Translations under genes and position numbers: made by a program
Shown: positions 18,541 through 26,396 of the stretch, piece after piece
Position numbering within the stretch: position 1 is the first letter of the stretch
Layout of the letters: each line of letters begins with the position of its first letter
The notes under the pieces: model-generated
Told to the model about the DNA's origin: nothing
What the model saw: the letters and a program-made list of their open reading frames with translations, nothing else
Databases searched by the model: none
Assembly: GCA_029782295.1 (NCBI GenBank)
Contig: JAKOVB010000089.1
Location: 124,001 to 188,000, forward strand
Direction of reading: 5' to 3'
From: Pseudomonadota bacterium
Lineage (GTDB): Bacteria > Pseudomonadota > Gammaproteobacteria > Burkholderiales > Methylophilaceae
DNA: 64,000 bases

Positions 18541-19959
18541 GTGATCAAGAAAATTCTCGTTGCCAATCGCGGTGAAATTGCTGTCCGCATTGTACGCGCC
18601 TGCTCCGAAATGGGCATCAAGTCGGTCGCTATCTATACGGATGCGGATCGCCACGCGCTGCACGTCAAAAAAGCAGACGAAGCCTATAACATCGGATCAG
18701 ATCCGGTGATCGGTTACCTCAACGCACATAATATTGTGAACCTGGCCGTAGCGTCAGGCTGTGACGCACTGCATCCAGGCTACGGTTTTCTTTCTGAAAA
18801 CCCTGAACTGGCCGAGATCTGCGCGCGCCGCGGTATCAAGTTTATCGGCCCGGATGCCGACGTCATCCGCCAGATGGGCGACAAGATTCAGGCCCGTACC
18901 GCCATGATTGCAGCAGGCATACCCTGCGTTCCTGGCAGTGAAGGCAATCTTGAAACCCTGGAGGAAGCAGTCGCCCTGGCCAACGAGATCGGCTACCCGG
19001 TCATGCTGAAGGCCACCAACGGCGGCGGTGGCCGCGGCATTCGTCGCTGCAACAGCGAGAAGGAACTGCTGGCCAACTACGACCGAGTCATTTCCGAAGC
19101 CAGCAAGGCTTTCGGCAAGCCGGAAGTCTTCCTGGAAAAGTGCGTGGTCAATCCTCGACACATCGAAGTACAGGTTCTGGCCGACAGTCATGGCAATGTC
19201 ATCCATTTATATGAACGTGACTGCTCAATTCAGCGCCGCAACCAGAAGCTGATCGAAATCGCGCCCTCTCCTCAATTGACGCAAGCGCAACGCGACTATA
19301 TTGGTGAACTTGGGGTTAAGGCTGCAAAGGCAGTCGGCTATGAAAATGCGGGAACCATCGAATTCCTGCTGGATCAGGACAACAACTTCTATTTCATGGA
19401 AATGAACACCCGCCTGCAGGTGGAACATACCGTGACGGAAACGATCACCGGCATCGACATCGTGCAGGAGCAGATCCGTATCGCAGATGGACAGGAACTG
19501 CAGTACAAGCAGAAGGACGTCGCTTTCCGCGGCTATGCCATGGAATTCCGAATCAACGCAGAAGACCCGAAGAACGGTTTCCTCCCAAGCTTCGGCAAGA
19601 TCACCCGATACTACGCACCAGGCGGCCCGGGCGTACGCATCGACGCGGCCATGTATAGCGGATATGTCATTCCGCCCTATTACGATTCCATGTGCGCAAA
19701 ACTGACGGTCTGGGCACTGACCTGGGATGGCGTCGTGGAACGTGGGAGACGGGCACTGAACGATATGGTGGTGTATGGCGTCAAGACCACGATGCCGTAT
19801 TATCAGGAAATCCTGAAACACCCAGATTTCCGCGCAGCAGATTTTGACACCAGCTTCGTGGAAGCTCACCCCGAACTGATCAATTATGCAACCGAATTCC
19901 CGCCTGAACTCATGGCGGCTGCAATTTCCGCAGCTATTGCAGCACATGAAGGCATTTGA
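18541..19959 (+). CDS. pycA: Pyruvate carboxylase subunit A (biotin carboxylase)
   Basis: ATP-dependent carboxylation of the biotin carried by the partner subunit. The 472 residues form a complete biotin carboxylase: IAVRIVRACSEMG at the N-terminus, the ATP-grasp glycine loop KATNGGGGRGIRR, ERDCSIQRRNQKL, and the catalytic EMNTRLQVEHTVTE. It closely resembles AccC, but the next gene is a carboxyltransferase/biotin-carrier fusion rather than accB, so a two-subunit pyruvate carboxylase fits best. The start is GTG at 18541. It lies between the divergent yceD and the yceF gene. Confidence 0.88.
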   Translation: MIKKILVANRGEIAVRIVRACSEMGIKSVAIYTDADRHALHVKKADEAYNIGSDPVIGYLNAHNIVNLAVASGCDALHPGYGFLSENPELAEICARRGIKFIGPDADVIRQMGDKIQARTAMIAAGIPCVPGSEGNLETLEEAVALANEIGYPVMLKATNGGGGRGIRRCNSEKELLANYDRVISEASKAFGKPEVFLEKCVVNPRHIEVQVLADSHGNVIHLYERDCSIQRRNQKLIEIAPSPQLTQAQRDYIGELGVKAAKAVGYENAGTIEFLLDQDNNFYFMEMNTRLQVEHTVTETITGIDIVQEQIRIADGQELQYKQKDVAFRGYAMEFRINAEDPKNGFLPSFGKITRYYAPGGPGVRIDAAMYSGYVIPPYYDSMCAKLTVWALTWDGVVERGRRALNDMVVYGVKTTMPYYQEILKHPDFRAADFDTSFVEAHPELINYATEFPPELMAAAISAAIAAHEGI

Positions 19960-19987
19960 TTTTAACTTTATAAATTAGATTACAAAT

Positions 19988-21823
19988 ATGGCAAAAGTCC
20001 TTGTTTCTGAACTAGCTTTACGCGACGGCCACCAGTCCCTGATCGCAACACGCATGCGCACCGAAGACATGTTGCCGATCTGCGCCCAATTGGACAACAT
20101 CGGTTTCTGGTCCCTAGAAGCCTGGGGCGGTGCAACCTTCGACGCCTGCGTGCGCTTCCTCAAGGAAGATCCGTGGGAGCGTCTCACGAAGCTACGGAAG
20201 GCCCTGCCGAACAGCCGCATCCAGATGCTGCTGCGCGGACAAAACCTGCTTGGATATCGTCACTACTCGGATGATGTGGTGCGTGCATTTGTTCAGAAAT
20301 CCGCCGACAACGGTGTAGATGTGTTCCGCATCTTCGATGCCATGAACGACATGCGCAACCTCCGAACCTCGATTGAGGCCGTGAAGAAGGTGGGCAAGCA
20401 TGCTGAAGGGGCCATCAGTTATACAACCAGCCCGGTTCATGACGTTCCCCATTTCGTGGGCCTGGCCAGGGAAATGGAAGCCATGGGTTGCGACACCATC
20501 GCCATCAAGGACATGGCAGGCCTGTTGACTCCCAAGGACACCTCCGAGCTGGTCAAGGCATTGCGGGCGGCTGTCAGCCTCCCGATCCATCTGCACAGCC
20601 ATGCCACCTCCGGTCTGTCGGCAATGAGTTTCCTCAAGGGCATCGAAGCCGGTGCCACCATGATCGATACCTGCAACTCCTCTTTCGGAGAAGGTGCCAG
20701 CCATTCTTCCACTGAAAGCCTGGTCGCAGCCTTGCAAAGCACGGAATACGACACCGGTCTGGACCTGGCAGCCATTCAGGAAATCACGGCCTACTTCCGT
20801 GAAGTACGCAAGAAATACTGGCAGTTTGAAAGCGCCTTTACCGGCGTGGATACACGCGTTCTGGTCAACCAGGTGCCAGGCGGCATGATTTCCAATCTTT
20901 CCAACCAACTCAAGGAACAAGGTGCGCTCGACAAGATGGATGCCGTACTGGCTGAAATCCCGCGAGTGCGTGAAGACCTGGGATTCCCGCCGCTGGTTAC
21001 CCCGACGTCCCAGATCGTCGGCACTCAGGCGGTGCTGAATGTACTGACTGGCGCCCGATACAAGTCCGTGACCACCGAGGTCAAGAATTACCTGATGGGT
21101 CATTACGGCAAGGCGCCGGGCAAGGTCAACGAGCAGGTCAAGAGTCTAGCTGTCGGCAATGCCGAGGTCATTACCGTCCGCCCTGCGGACCTGCTTGAAG
21201 ACGAAATGGGCAAGCTGCGTATCGAGTGCGAGAACCTCGCCAAGAGTGAAGAGGACGTGCTGATGTACGCCATGTTCCCGGATTTGGCGCAGACCTTCCT
21301 TCAGGAACGCAACGCCGGCACCCTCAAGGCCGAACCGTTGTTGCCGAAAGAAGCCGCAACGCCTTCTACAGCAAGGTATGCGCCTAACGAGTTCAAGATT
21401 ACGCTGCATGGCGAAACTTTCCACATCAAGCTCACAGGGAGCGGTCATCCGGGTGAAGAACAGCGTCCGTTCTACGTATCCGTCGATGGCGTATCCGAGG
21501 AAGTCGTGGTCGAAACCCTGAGTGAGATCGAAGTCTCCGGAGGCAAAAGCGGTGGTAAAAAGAAGGCTGCTACATCTGCCAACGGATCCACTCGCCCTCG
21601 CCCCACTCATGAAGGCTGTGTCACAACTGCCATGCCCGGAACCATTGTTGACGTCAAGGTCAAGGCAGGCGATACCGTGAACGCAGGGGATGGTGTGCTG
21701 GTGATCGAGGCCATGAAGATGGAGAACGAAATCCAGGCTGCCAAGGGAGGTATCGTGATGGCCGTCCATGTCAAGAAGGGGGACAGCGTTACCCCGGACG
21801 AAACCCTGATCGAAATCCAGTAA
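19988..21823 (+). CDS. pycB: Pyruvate carboxylase subunit B / oxaloacetate decarboxylase alpha-type (biotin-carrying carboxyltransferase)
   Basis: Transfers carboxyl from biotin to pyruvate, giving oxaloacetate (anaplerosis). The 611 residues hold the TIM-barrel carboxyltransferase (ALRDGHQSLIATRM, AIKDMAGL, HLHSHATSG), a PYC_OADA helical domain, a Gly/Lys/Ala-rich linker near 530-545, and a C-terminal biotinyl domain with the biotin lysine K577 in EAMKMEN. OadA and the transcarboxylase 5S subunit share this fold. No oadB or oadG membrane genes are nearby and pycA lies 28 bases upstream, so carboxylase is favoured. Confidence 0.88.
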   Translation: MAKVLVSELALRDGHQSLIATRMRTEDMLPICAQLDNIGFWSLEAWGGATFDACVRFLKEDPWERLTKLRKALPNSRIQMLLRGQNLLGYRHYSDDVVRAFVQKSADNGVDVFRIFDAMNDMRNLRTSIEAVKKVGKHAEGAISYTTSPVHDVPHFVGLAREMEAMGCDTIAIKDMAGLLTPKDTSELVKALRAAVSLPIHLHSHATSGLSAMSFLKGIEAGATMIDTCNSSFGEGASHSSTESLVAALQSTEYDTGLDLAAIQEITAYFREVRKKYWQFESAFTGVDTRVLVNQVPGGMISNLSNQLKEQGALDKMDAVLAEIPRVREDLGFPPLVTPTSQIVGTQAVLNVLTGARYKSVTTEVKNYLMGHYGKAPGKVNEQVKSLAVGNAEVITVRPADLLEDEMGKLRIECENLAKSEEDVLMYAMFPDLAQTFLQERNAGTLKAEPLLPKEAATPSTARYAPNEFKITLHGETFHIKLTGSGHPGEEQRPFYVSVDGVSEEVVVETLSEIEVSGGKSGGKKKAATSANGSTRPRPTHEGCVTTAMPGTIVDVKVKAGDTVNAGDGVLVIEAMKMENEIQAAKGGIVMAVHVKKGDSVTPDETLIEIQ

Positions 21824-21832
21824 TCCACTCTA

Positions 21833-21858
21833 AACAGGCCGGCAAATGCCGGCCTGTT
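21833..21858 (+). terminator. Long GC-rich hairpin after pycB, directly before yceF
   Basis: AACAGGCCGGCA (21833-21844) and TGCCGGCCTGTT (21847-21858) form a 12-base-pair stem with almost no loop, followed by GCTTTATATC and then the yceF ATG. It looks like a terminator with a poor T tract, so partial read-through into yceF is likely. Confidence 0.65.
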
Positions 21859-21868
21859 GCTTTATATC

Positions 21869-22447
21869 ATGCATAAACTCATCCTTGCCTCCTCCTCCAT
21901 CTACCGTCGTGAATTGCTGGAACGCCTCCAAATGCCGTTCGTTGTCGTTTCCCCTGAAATTGATGAAACACCACATGAAGGAGAACGCCCCGAAGAGACT
22001 GCATTGCGCCTTGCGCAACTCAAAGCCCGCAAGGTTGCGGAATCACACCCTGACGCGCTTATCATCGGATGCGATCAGGTTGCCACGCTCGACGGAACGC
22101 AACTCGGCAAACCGATCACACATGAAAACGCAACCCGCCAGCTCCGCATGATGCAAGGTCGTACCGTGACCTTCCATAGTGCATTGTGCCTCTATAACGC
22201 GGTCACTGGCAGCATGCAGGCTGAAGTCGAGCCCTACGAGGTCAGTTTCCGCCACCTGTCGGATGAGCAGATCGATCATTACCTCCGAATGGAGCAACCC
22301 TATCATTGTGCCGGTAGCGCCAAATCTGAAGGCCTGGGCATCGCATTGATCGAGTGGATGCGCGGCAACGACCCGAATGCTCTGATCGGGCTTCCACTGA
22401 TTCTGCTGGTCTCGATGTTGCAAAACGAAGGCATTTCGGTCATCTAG
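21869..22447 (+). CDS. yceF: Maf-like nucleotide pyrophosphatase, YceF type (7-methyl-GTP pyrophosphatase)
   Basis: House-cleaning enzyme; YceF hydrolyses m7GTP to m7GMP. The 192 residues show the Maf N-terminus ([18 protein letters not shown]), [18 protein letters not shown] with the catalytic Asp, and the YceF-like [13 protein letters not shown]. The ATG at 21869 lies ten bases after a hairpin and has no Shine-Dalgarno sequence; a TTG at 21857 would lie inside the stem. In related genomes yceF is directly divergent from yceD; here pycAB stands between them. Confidence 0.92.
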   Translation: MHKLILASSSIYRRELLERLQMPFVVVSPEIDETPHEGERPEETALRLAQLKARKVAESHPDALIIGCDQVATLDGTQLGKPITHENATRQLRMMQGRTVTFHSALCLYNAVTGSMQAEVEPYEVSFRHLSDEQIDHYLRMEQPYHCAGSAKSEGLGIALIEWMRGNDPNALIGLPLILLVSMLQNEGISVI

Positions 22448-22512
22448 CTTGGGTTTCTCAGCAGAACGAGCATGGTTCCGCACGCTCAGATCAGTTTAGT
22501 TTGTCTCACAAT

Positions 22513-22541
22513 TTGCATTTATTAACGAATAGGTTAATTAT
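22513..22541 (+). promoter_or_regulatory. Candidate promoter for the DUF4139 gene
   Basis: TTGCAT (22513-22518) and AATTAT (22536-22541) are spaced by 17 bases in an AT-rich stretch about 50 bases before the start codon. Each hexamer matches four of six positions, so the call is tentative. Confidence 0.3.
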
Positions 22542-22591
22542 TCAGATTCCGTCGGGATCGACCGAGAGGCATGAATGAGAAAGGATCAACC

Positions 22592-24034
22592 ATGTACAGG
22601 ACCATACAATTCGTTCTACTGAGCATATTCCTATCGCCGATCATGGCACTGGCTTCCGACGAGATCACCAGTTCCTTGCAGGACCAGAAGAGCGTCGCCG
22701 TCACGATCTACAACGAAAGCCTGGCGCTGGTGAAAGATGTGCGCACCATACGCGTCAACAATGGACCTGTAGCACTGGCCTATCGTGACGTCAGTGCCAG
22801 AATGCGTCCAGAAACAGCCCTCCTCCGCAGCCTGTCCAATCCAGGGAAACTTTCCGTGATCGAGCAGAACTTCGACTTCGATCTGCTCACCCCGCAAAAG
22901 TTATTAGAAAAGTACGTAGGCAAGAACGTCAACGTCGTGCGCACCCATCCGACCACCGGGGCCGACACCGTCGAATCCGCACAGGTTCTTGCCGCCAACA
23001 ATGGCATCGTCCTGAAAATCGGGGATCGCATCGAAACCGGCATGCCCGGTCGTATCGTCTTCCCGGATGTCCCGGTTAATCTGCGTGACCGACCGACCTT
23101 GGTGATGTCACTCAACAACACCGGCTCACTACAGCAGGAAGTCGAGCTTTCTTACCTGACCGGCGGTCTAAACTGGAAAGCTGATTACGTTGCAGAACTT
23201 AACGCCAACGACGACCGTCTGGACCTTTCCGGCTGGGTAACGCTCACCAACACCAGCGGAACGAGTTATCGCAATGCCAGGCTGCAACTAGTCGCAGGAG
23301 ATGTGAATCTCGTTCGCCAGAACATGCCGATGGCAATGGCAGCCATTCGCCGCGAGATGAAACCATCAGACAAACAAGACAGTGCCAAAATGGCCGAGGA
23401 AAGTTTGCTGGAGTATCACCTGTACACCCTGGATCGGCCAACGACCATCGCTGAAAACCAGACCAAGCAGGTCAGCCTGCTCACGGCGACCGGGATATCC
23501 ACACGCAAGGAGTTGCTGTTGCAAGGCAGTAATTATTATTACCAGTCGAGCTATGGTGATCTCGGTCAGAAAATGAAGCTGGGGGTATTCGTTGAATTTG
23601 ACAATAAAGATAGCGAGCATCTGGGTATGCCCTTGCCCAAAGGCGTGATCCGCGTCTACAAGAAGGACAGCAGCGGCAACGCGCAGTTCGTCGGTGAAGA
23701 CAGTATCGACCACACCCCTAAAAACGAAAAAGTCCGTCTGAAGCTGGGGGATGCTTTTGACGTCACCGCCGACAAGAAACAGACCGACTTCAAGAAACTG
23801 GCTGGTGACTCACGTTACAACTATGTTTTTGAGAGCGCATTTGAAGTGATCCTGAAAAACGCCAAGAAGGAAGCCGTGACAGTCACGGTACAGGAACCCA
23901 TTCCAGGCGACTGGAAAATCGTGAGGGAAAGCCATCCACACGAGAAGGCCACCAGCAATACCGCCGTCTGGCACATATCCGTCCCGGCCGAAGGACGGGC
24001 AACCCTTAGTTATCGCGCACAGGTTAAATATTGA
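22592..24034 (+). CDS. Exported DUF4139-domain protein of unknown function
   Basis: The 480 residues begin with a Sec signal peptide (FVLLSIFLSPIMALA, cut before SDEI), so the protein should be periplasmic or exported. Conserved DUF4139 features are the N-terminal VAVTIYNESLALVKDVRTI segment, the central ELSYLTGGLNWKADYVAEL motif and the C-terminal EPIPGDWKIVRES and LSYRAQVKY strands. No catalytic motif is recognised and the family has no settled function. The ATG at 22592 is preferred to one at 22571, because AAAGGA stands six bases before it. Its stop overlaps the next gene (TGATG). Confidence 0.85.
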   Translation: MYRTIQFVLLSIFLSPIMALASDEITSSLQDQKSVAVTIYNESLALVKDVRTIRVNNGPVALAYRDVSARMRPETALLRSLSNPGKLSVIEQNFDFDLLTPQKLLEKYVGKNVNVVRTHPTTGADTVESAQVLAANNGIVLKIGDRIETGMPGRIVFPDVPVNLRDRPTLVMSLNNTGSLQQEVELSYLTGGLNWKADYVAELNANDDRLDLSGWVTLTNTSGTSYRNARLQLVAGDVNLVRQNMPMAMAAIRREMKPSDKQDSAKMAEESLLEYHLYTLDRPTTIAENQTKQVSLLTATGISTRKELLLQGSNYYYQSSYGDLGQKMKLGVFVEFDNKDSEHLGMPLPKGVIRVYKKDSSGNAQFVGEDSIDHTPKNEKVRLKLGDAFDVTADKKQTDFKKLAGDSRYNYVFESAFEVILKNAKKEAVTVTVQEPIPGDWKIVRESHPHEKATSNTAVWHISVPAEGRATLSYRAQVKY

Positions 24035-24744
24035 TGGCATATGGAACTCTTTATCTCGTTCCGGTAACGCTGGGGGACGATCATATTTCGGCGGCGTTGC
24101 CGCCAGATGTCGTCAGCCGCGTCCGATTGCTGGAACACTTTATCGTAGAAAACGAGAAAACTGCCCGTCGGTTTCTCGGCGCAGTCAAAACCGCAAAACC
24201 GGTGCGTGAGCTTCAAATGCTGACCCTGAACGAACACACCACGGAAAAGGAACTTCCAACTCTCCTTGTCCCTTTAATGGAGGGTCATGATGTCGGGCTA
24301 ATGTCCGAAGCGGGCTGCCCTGGTGTTGCAGACCCAGGCGCGCTGGTGGTCGCACTGGCACATCGCAAGGGCATTCGGGTGACTCCCTTGGTAGGTCCCT
24401 CTTCAATCCTCTTATCCCTGATGGCATCAGGAATGGACGGCCAACGATTCACGTTCCTGGGATACCTGCCGAGCGAAAAAGGCGCGCGCGTTCAACGGTT
24501 GAAGGAAATCGAGCAAATATCACGCAAACATCACGAAACGCAAATCTTCATCGAAACTCCATACCGCAACCAGCACCTGCTTGATGATATCCTGACATGC
24601 TGCCATCCTGAAACGCGCCTTTGTGTGGCGAGCAATGTCAGTCTTGCGGACGAACATATTGAAAGCAAAGCAGTCCGGTTGTGGCAACAGGGTCCTCGCC
24701 CGGACCTGCATAAGAAGCCGACTGTTTTCCTGCTTCTTGCCTGA
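24034..24744 (+). CDS. RsmI-like SAM-dependent methyltransferase (tetrapyrrole methylase fold)
   Basis: The 236-residue protein has the tetrapyrrole-methylase fold as used by RsmI (16S rRNA C1402 ribose methylation). The motif SEAGCPGVADPGA parallels the RsmI SDAGTPGISDPG loop, and GPSSILLSLMASGMDG and FIETPYRN are the usual later motifs. It is shorter than RsmI (about 285) and lacks the N-terminal GNLGD motif; it has VPVTLGDDH instead. It is therefore likely a paralogue with an unknown substrate. It is coupled to the DUF4139 gene by a one-base overlap. Confidence 0.82.
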   Translation: MAYGTLYLVPVTLGDDHISAALPPDVVSRVRLLEHFIVENEKTARRFLGAVKTAKPVRELQMLTLNEHTTEKELPTLLVPLMEGHDVGLMSEAGCPGVADPGALVVALAHRKGIRVTPLVGPSSILLSLMASGMDGQRFTFLGYLPSEKGARVQRLKEIEQISRKHHETQIFIETPYRNQHLLDDILTCCHPETRLCVASNVSLADEHIESKAVRLWQQGPRPDLHKKPTVFLLLA

Positions 24745-24748
24745 TAGG

Positions 24749-26017
24749 CTACCGGGAAATCCTGCCGGTCAGGAGGTAGGTGTCTACCAGCCCCTTGCCC
24801 TTGATCTCGATGGCCCCACGATGATCAAACGCATAGCTGTGCTGTAGAAGCTGGTAGGTTGAATCAGAGACTTGAATACCGTTGGCAATGCCGTAATGCT
24901 CCATCCGGCTGGCCATGTTGACGGTATCGCCCCACAAGTCATAACTGAACTTGGAATTACCGATCACACCAGCTATCACCGGACCACTGTTGATCCCAAT
25001 TCGCATCTTCAGGGTTTTTCCGGAGGTTGCCGAAAGCTCATCCAATGCTTCAAGCATTTCAAGCGCCATATCCGCCATGGCCTCGGCGTGATCCGCACGG
25101 GCATTCGGGGCCCCGCTGACGACCATATAGGCATCCCCGATCGTCTTGATCTTCTCCAGGCCGTACTTGTCCGCCAACCGGTCGAAACGTGAGAACACCA
25201 TATTGAGCAATTCGACGAGTTCCGCCGGGGGCATGCCTGCGGAAATATGCGTAAAGTCAACCAAATCAGCGAACATGATGGTCACGTCGTCATAACTGTC
25301 AGCGATGCGTCCTTCGTTATTTTTCAGTCGATCGGCAATGGACTTGGGCATTACATTAAGCAACAGCCGCTCGGATTTCTGTTGCTCGACGACCAGTTCG
25401 TGATTGGATTCATCTAGAGCCCTCATCACCCGGGACTTCTGCGCTTCGAAATAACGCATCACAAAATAGAGGATGGAGGCAGCGCCGCAAACATTGACCA
25501 GAAAAAACACCTGCTTCGTGTGCTTGGGGATAGGCAACGCAAATCCGGCAAACAGGTCATTCATCGCCCAGGAAATCACCACCAGAACGAAGAACAGCAG
25601 GAACCAGGGGGTGGACTGGCGGGTACCGAGAATCAGCAGTGCACCTACGGGGGAAAGAATAGCCCAAATCGCTACCCCACTCGAAGCCTCGAATCCTCCA
25701 ATAATCCATTGCATGAGAAACGGCATGACCAGCAGCATCGCCAACTGCGTAAAGGTGGAGTATTCAAATCTTTTATAGTGATAAAACACCAACAGGCTAA
25801 CGTAGGTAATCAGGATATAGGCATAAGGAAAAATAGCCATGAATGCGTAAGCACCGCCCAGATCGGATAATGCAAATATCCAGAAGATACTGATCATGCT
25901 TTCGGAAAGCACTAGGAGGCCGAGAATGACTCTGCTGATCAGCGTCGGCGGTGGGCTTTTCAGATCCTGAACCAACCGGGCTAGCCACGGTCGGTAGGAT
26001 TGCATCACAGAGGACAT
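24749..26017 (-). CDS. Membrane class III adenylate/guanylate cyclase
   Basis: Makes a cyclic nucleotide from a membrane-anchored catalytic domain. Of 422 residues the first about 195 form six hydrophobic segments, a short linker helix follows (EQQKSERLLLNVMPKSIADRL, a common pre-catalytic signature), and then the cyclase homology domain. The two metal aspartates are in FADLVDFT and IGDAYM. The substrate-specifying lysine (KTIGD) and the aspartate in SYDLWGDTVNMASRM favour ATP. The start is uncertain: ATG at 26017, or a GTG at 26026. It is convergent with the methylase gene, with a four-base gap. No cyclic-nucleotide receptor is visible nearby. Confidence 0.88.
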   Translation of the reverse strand: MSSVMQSYRPWLARLVQDLKSPPPTLISRVILGLLVLSESMISIFWIFALSDLGGAYAFMAIFPYAYILITYVSLLVFYHYKRFEYSTFTQLAMLLVMPFLMQWIIGGFEASSGVAIWAILSPVGALLILGTRQSTPWFLLFFVLVVISWAMNDLFAGFALPIPKHTKQVFFLVNVCGAASILYFVMRYFEAQKSRVMRALDESNHELVVEQQKSERLLLNVMPKSIADRLKNNEGRIADSYDDVTIMFADLVDFTHISAGMPPAELVELLNMVFSRFDRLADKYGLEKIKTIGDAYMVVSGAPNARADHAEAMADMALEMLEALDELSATSGKTLKMRIGINSGPVIAGVIGNSKFSYDLWGDTVNMASRMEHYGIANGIQVSDSTYQLLQHSYAFDHRGAIEIKGKGLVDTYLLTGRISR

Positions 26018-26193
26018 TTGTGCCACTGGTTGTTTTTCAGCATTTTAAAAAAATTGAATATCAGGTTACCAGAACTATACCGCAGCCACCATCTACCGCC
26101 AACCGGTCGAATTAGCAGTCGGCCCCGTCGAGTGTTCAATCAAGCAAATGAACGATATCGGTCAATCAGGAACATGTGGCGGCAAAATTACGG

Positions 26194-26199
26194 TAGAAT
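26194..26199 (+). promoter_or_regulatory. -10 element of the 4.5S RNA gene
   Basis: TAGAAT lies seven bases before the predicted first base of the RNA. No good -35 hexamer was found at 15-19 bases upstream. Confidence 0.4.
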
Positions 26200-26206
26200 T
26201 CGCACC

Positions 26207-26301
26207 GGCGGGCCTCCCCGCATTGCAAGGTAGCCAACCTGGTCAGGTCCGGAAGGAAGCAGCCACAACTATTCAAGCAAGTGCCGGGGGTTAGGCTCGC
26301 C
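26207..26301 (+). ncRNA. ffs: Signal recognition particle RNA (4.5S RNA)
   Basis: RNA of the signal recognition particle, which with Ffh targets nascent membrane proteins. The conserved domain IV is clear: GGTCAGGTCCGGAAGGAAGC holds the GGAA tetraloop and the symmetric and asymmetric loops, with AGCAGCC and GTGCCGGGG downstream. The ends pair as GGCGGGCC/GGCTCGCC with one G-U. It precedes dnaX, a common arrangement in beta- and gammaproteobacteria. End positions are set by the closing stem and may be off by a few bases. Confidence 0.95.
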
Positions 26302-26396
26302 AACTCGATTTCGGTCACACGTCATCCGCATAGAGTCTCCCTCCCGTCCGCGTTTTAGGCTAAAGTTCAGGCTTCATCAATCTGTCGAATTCCTCC

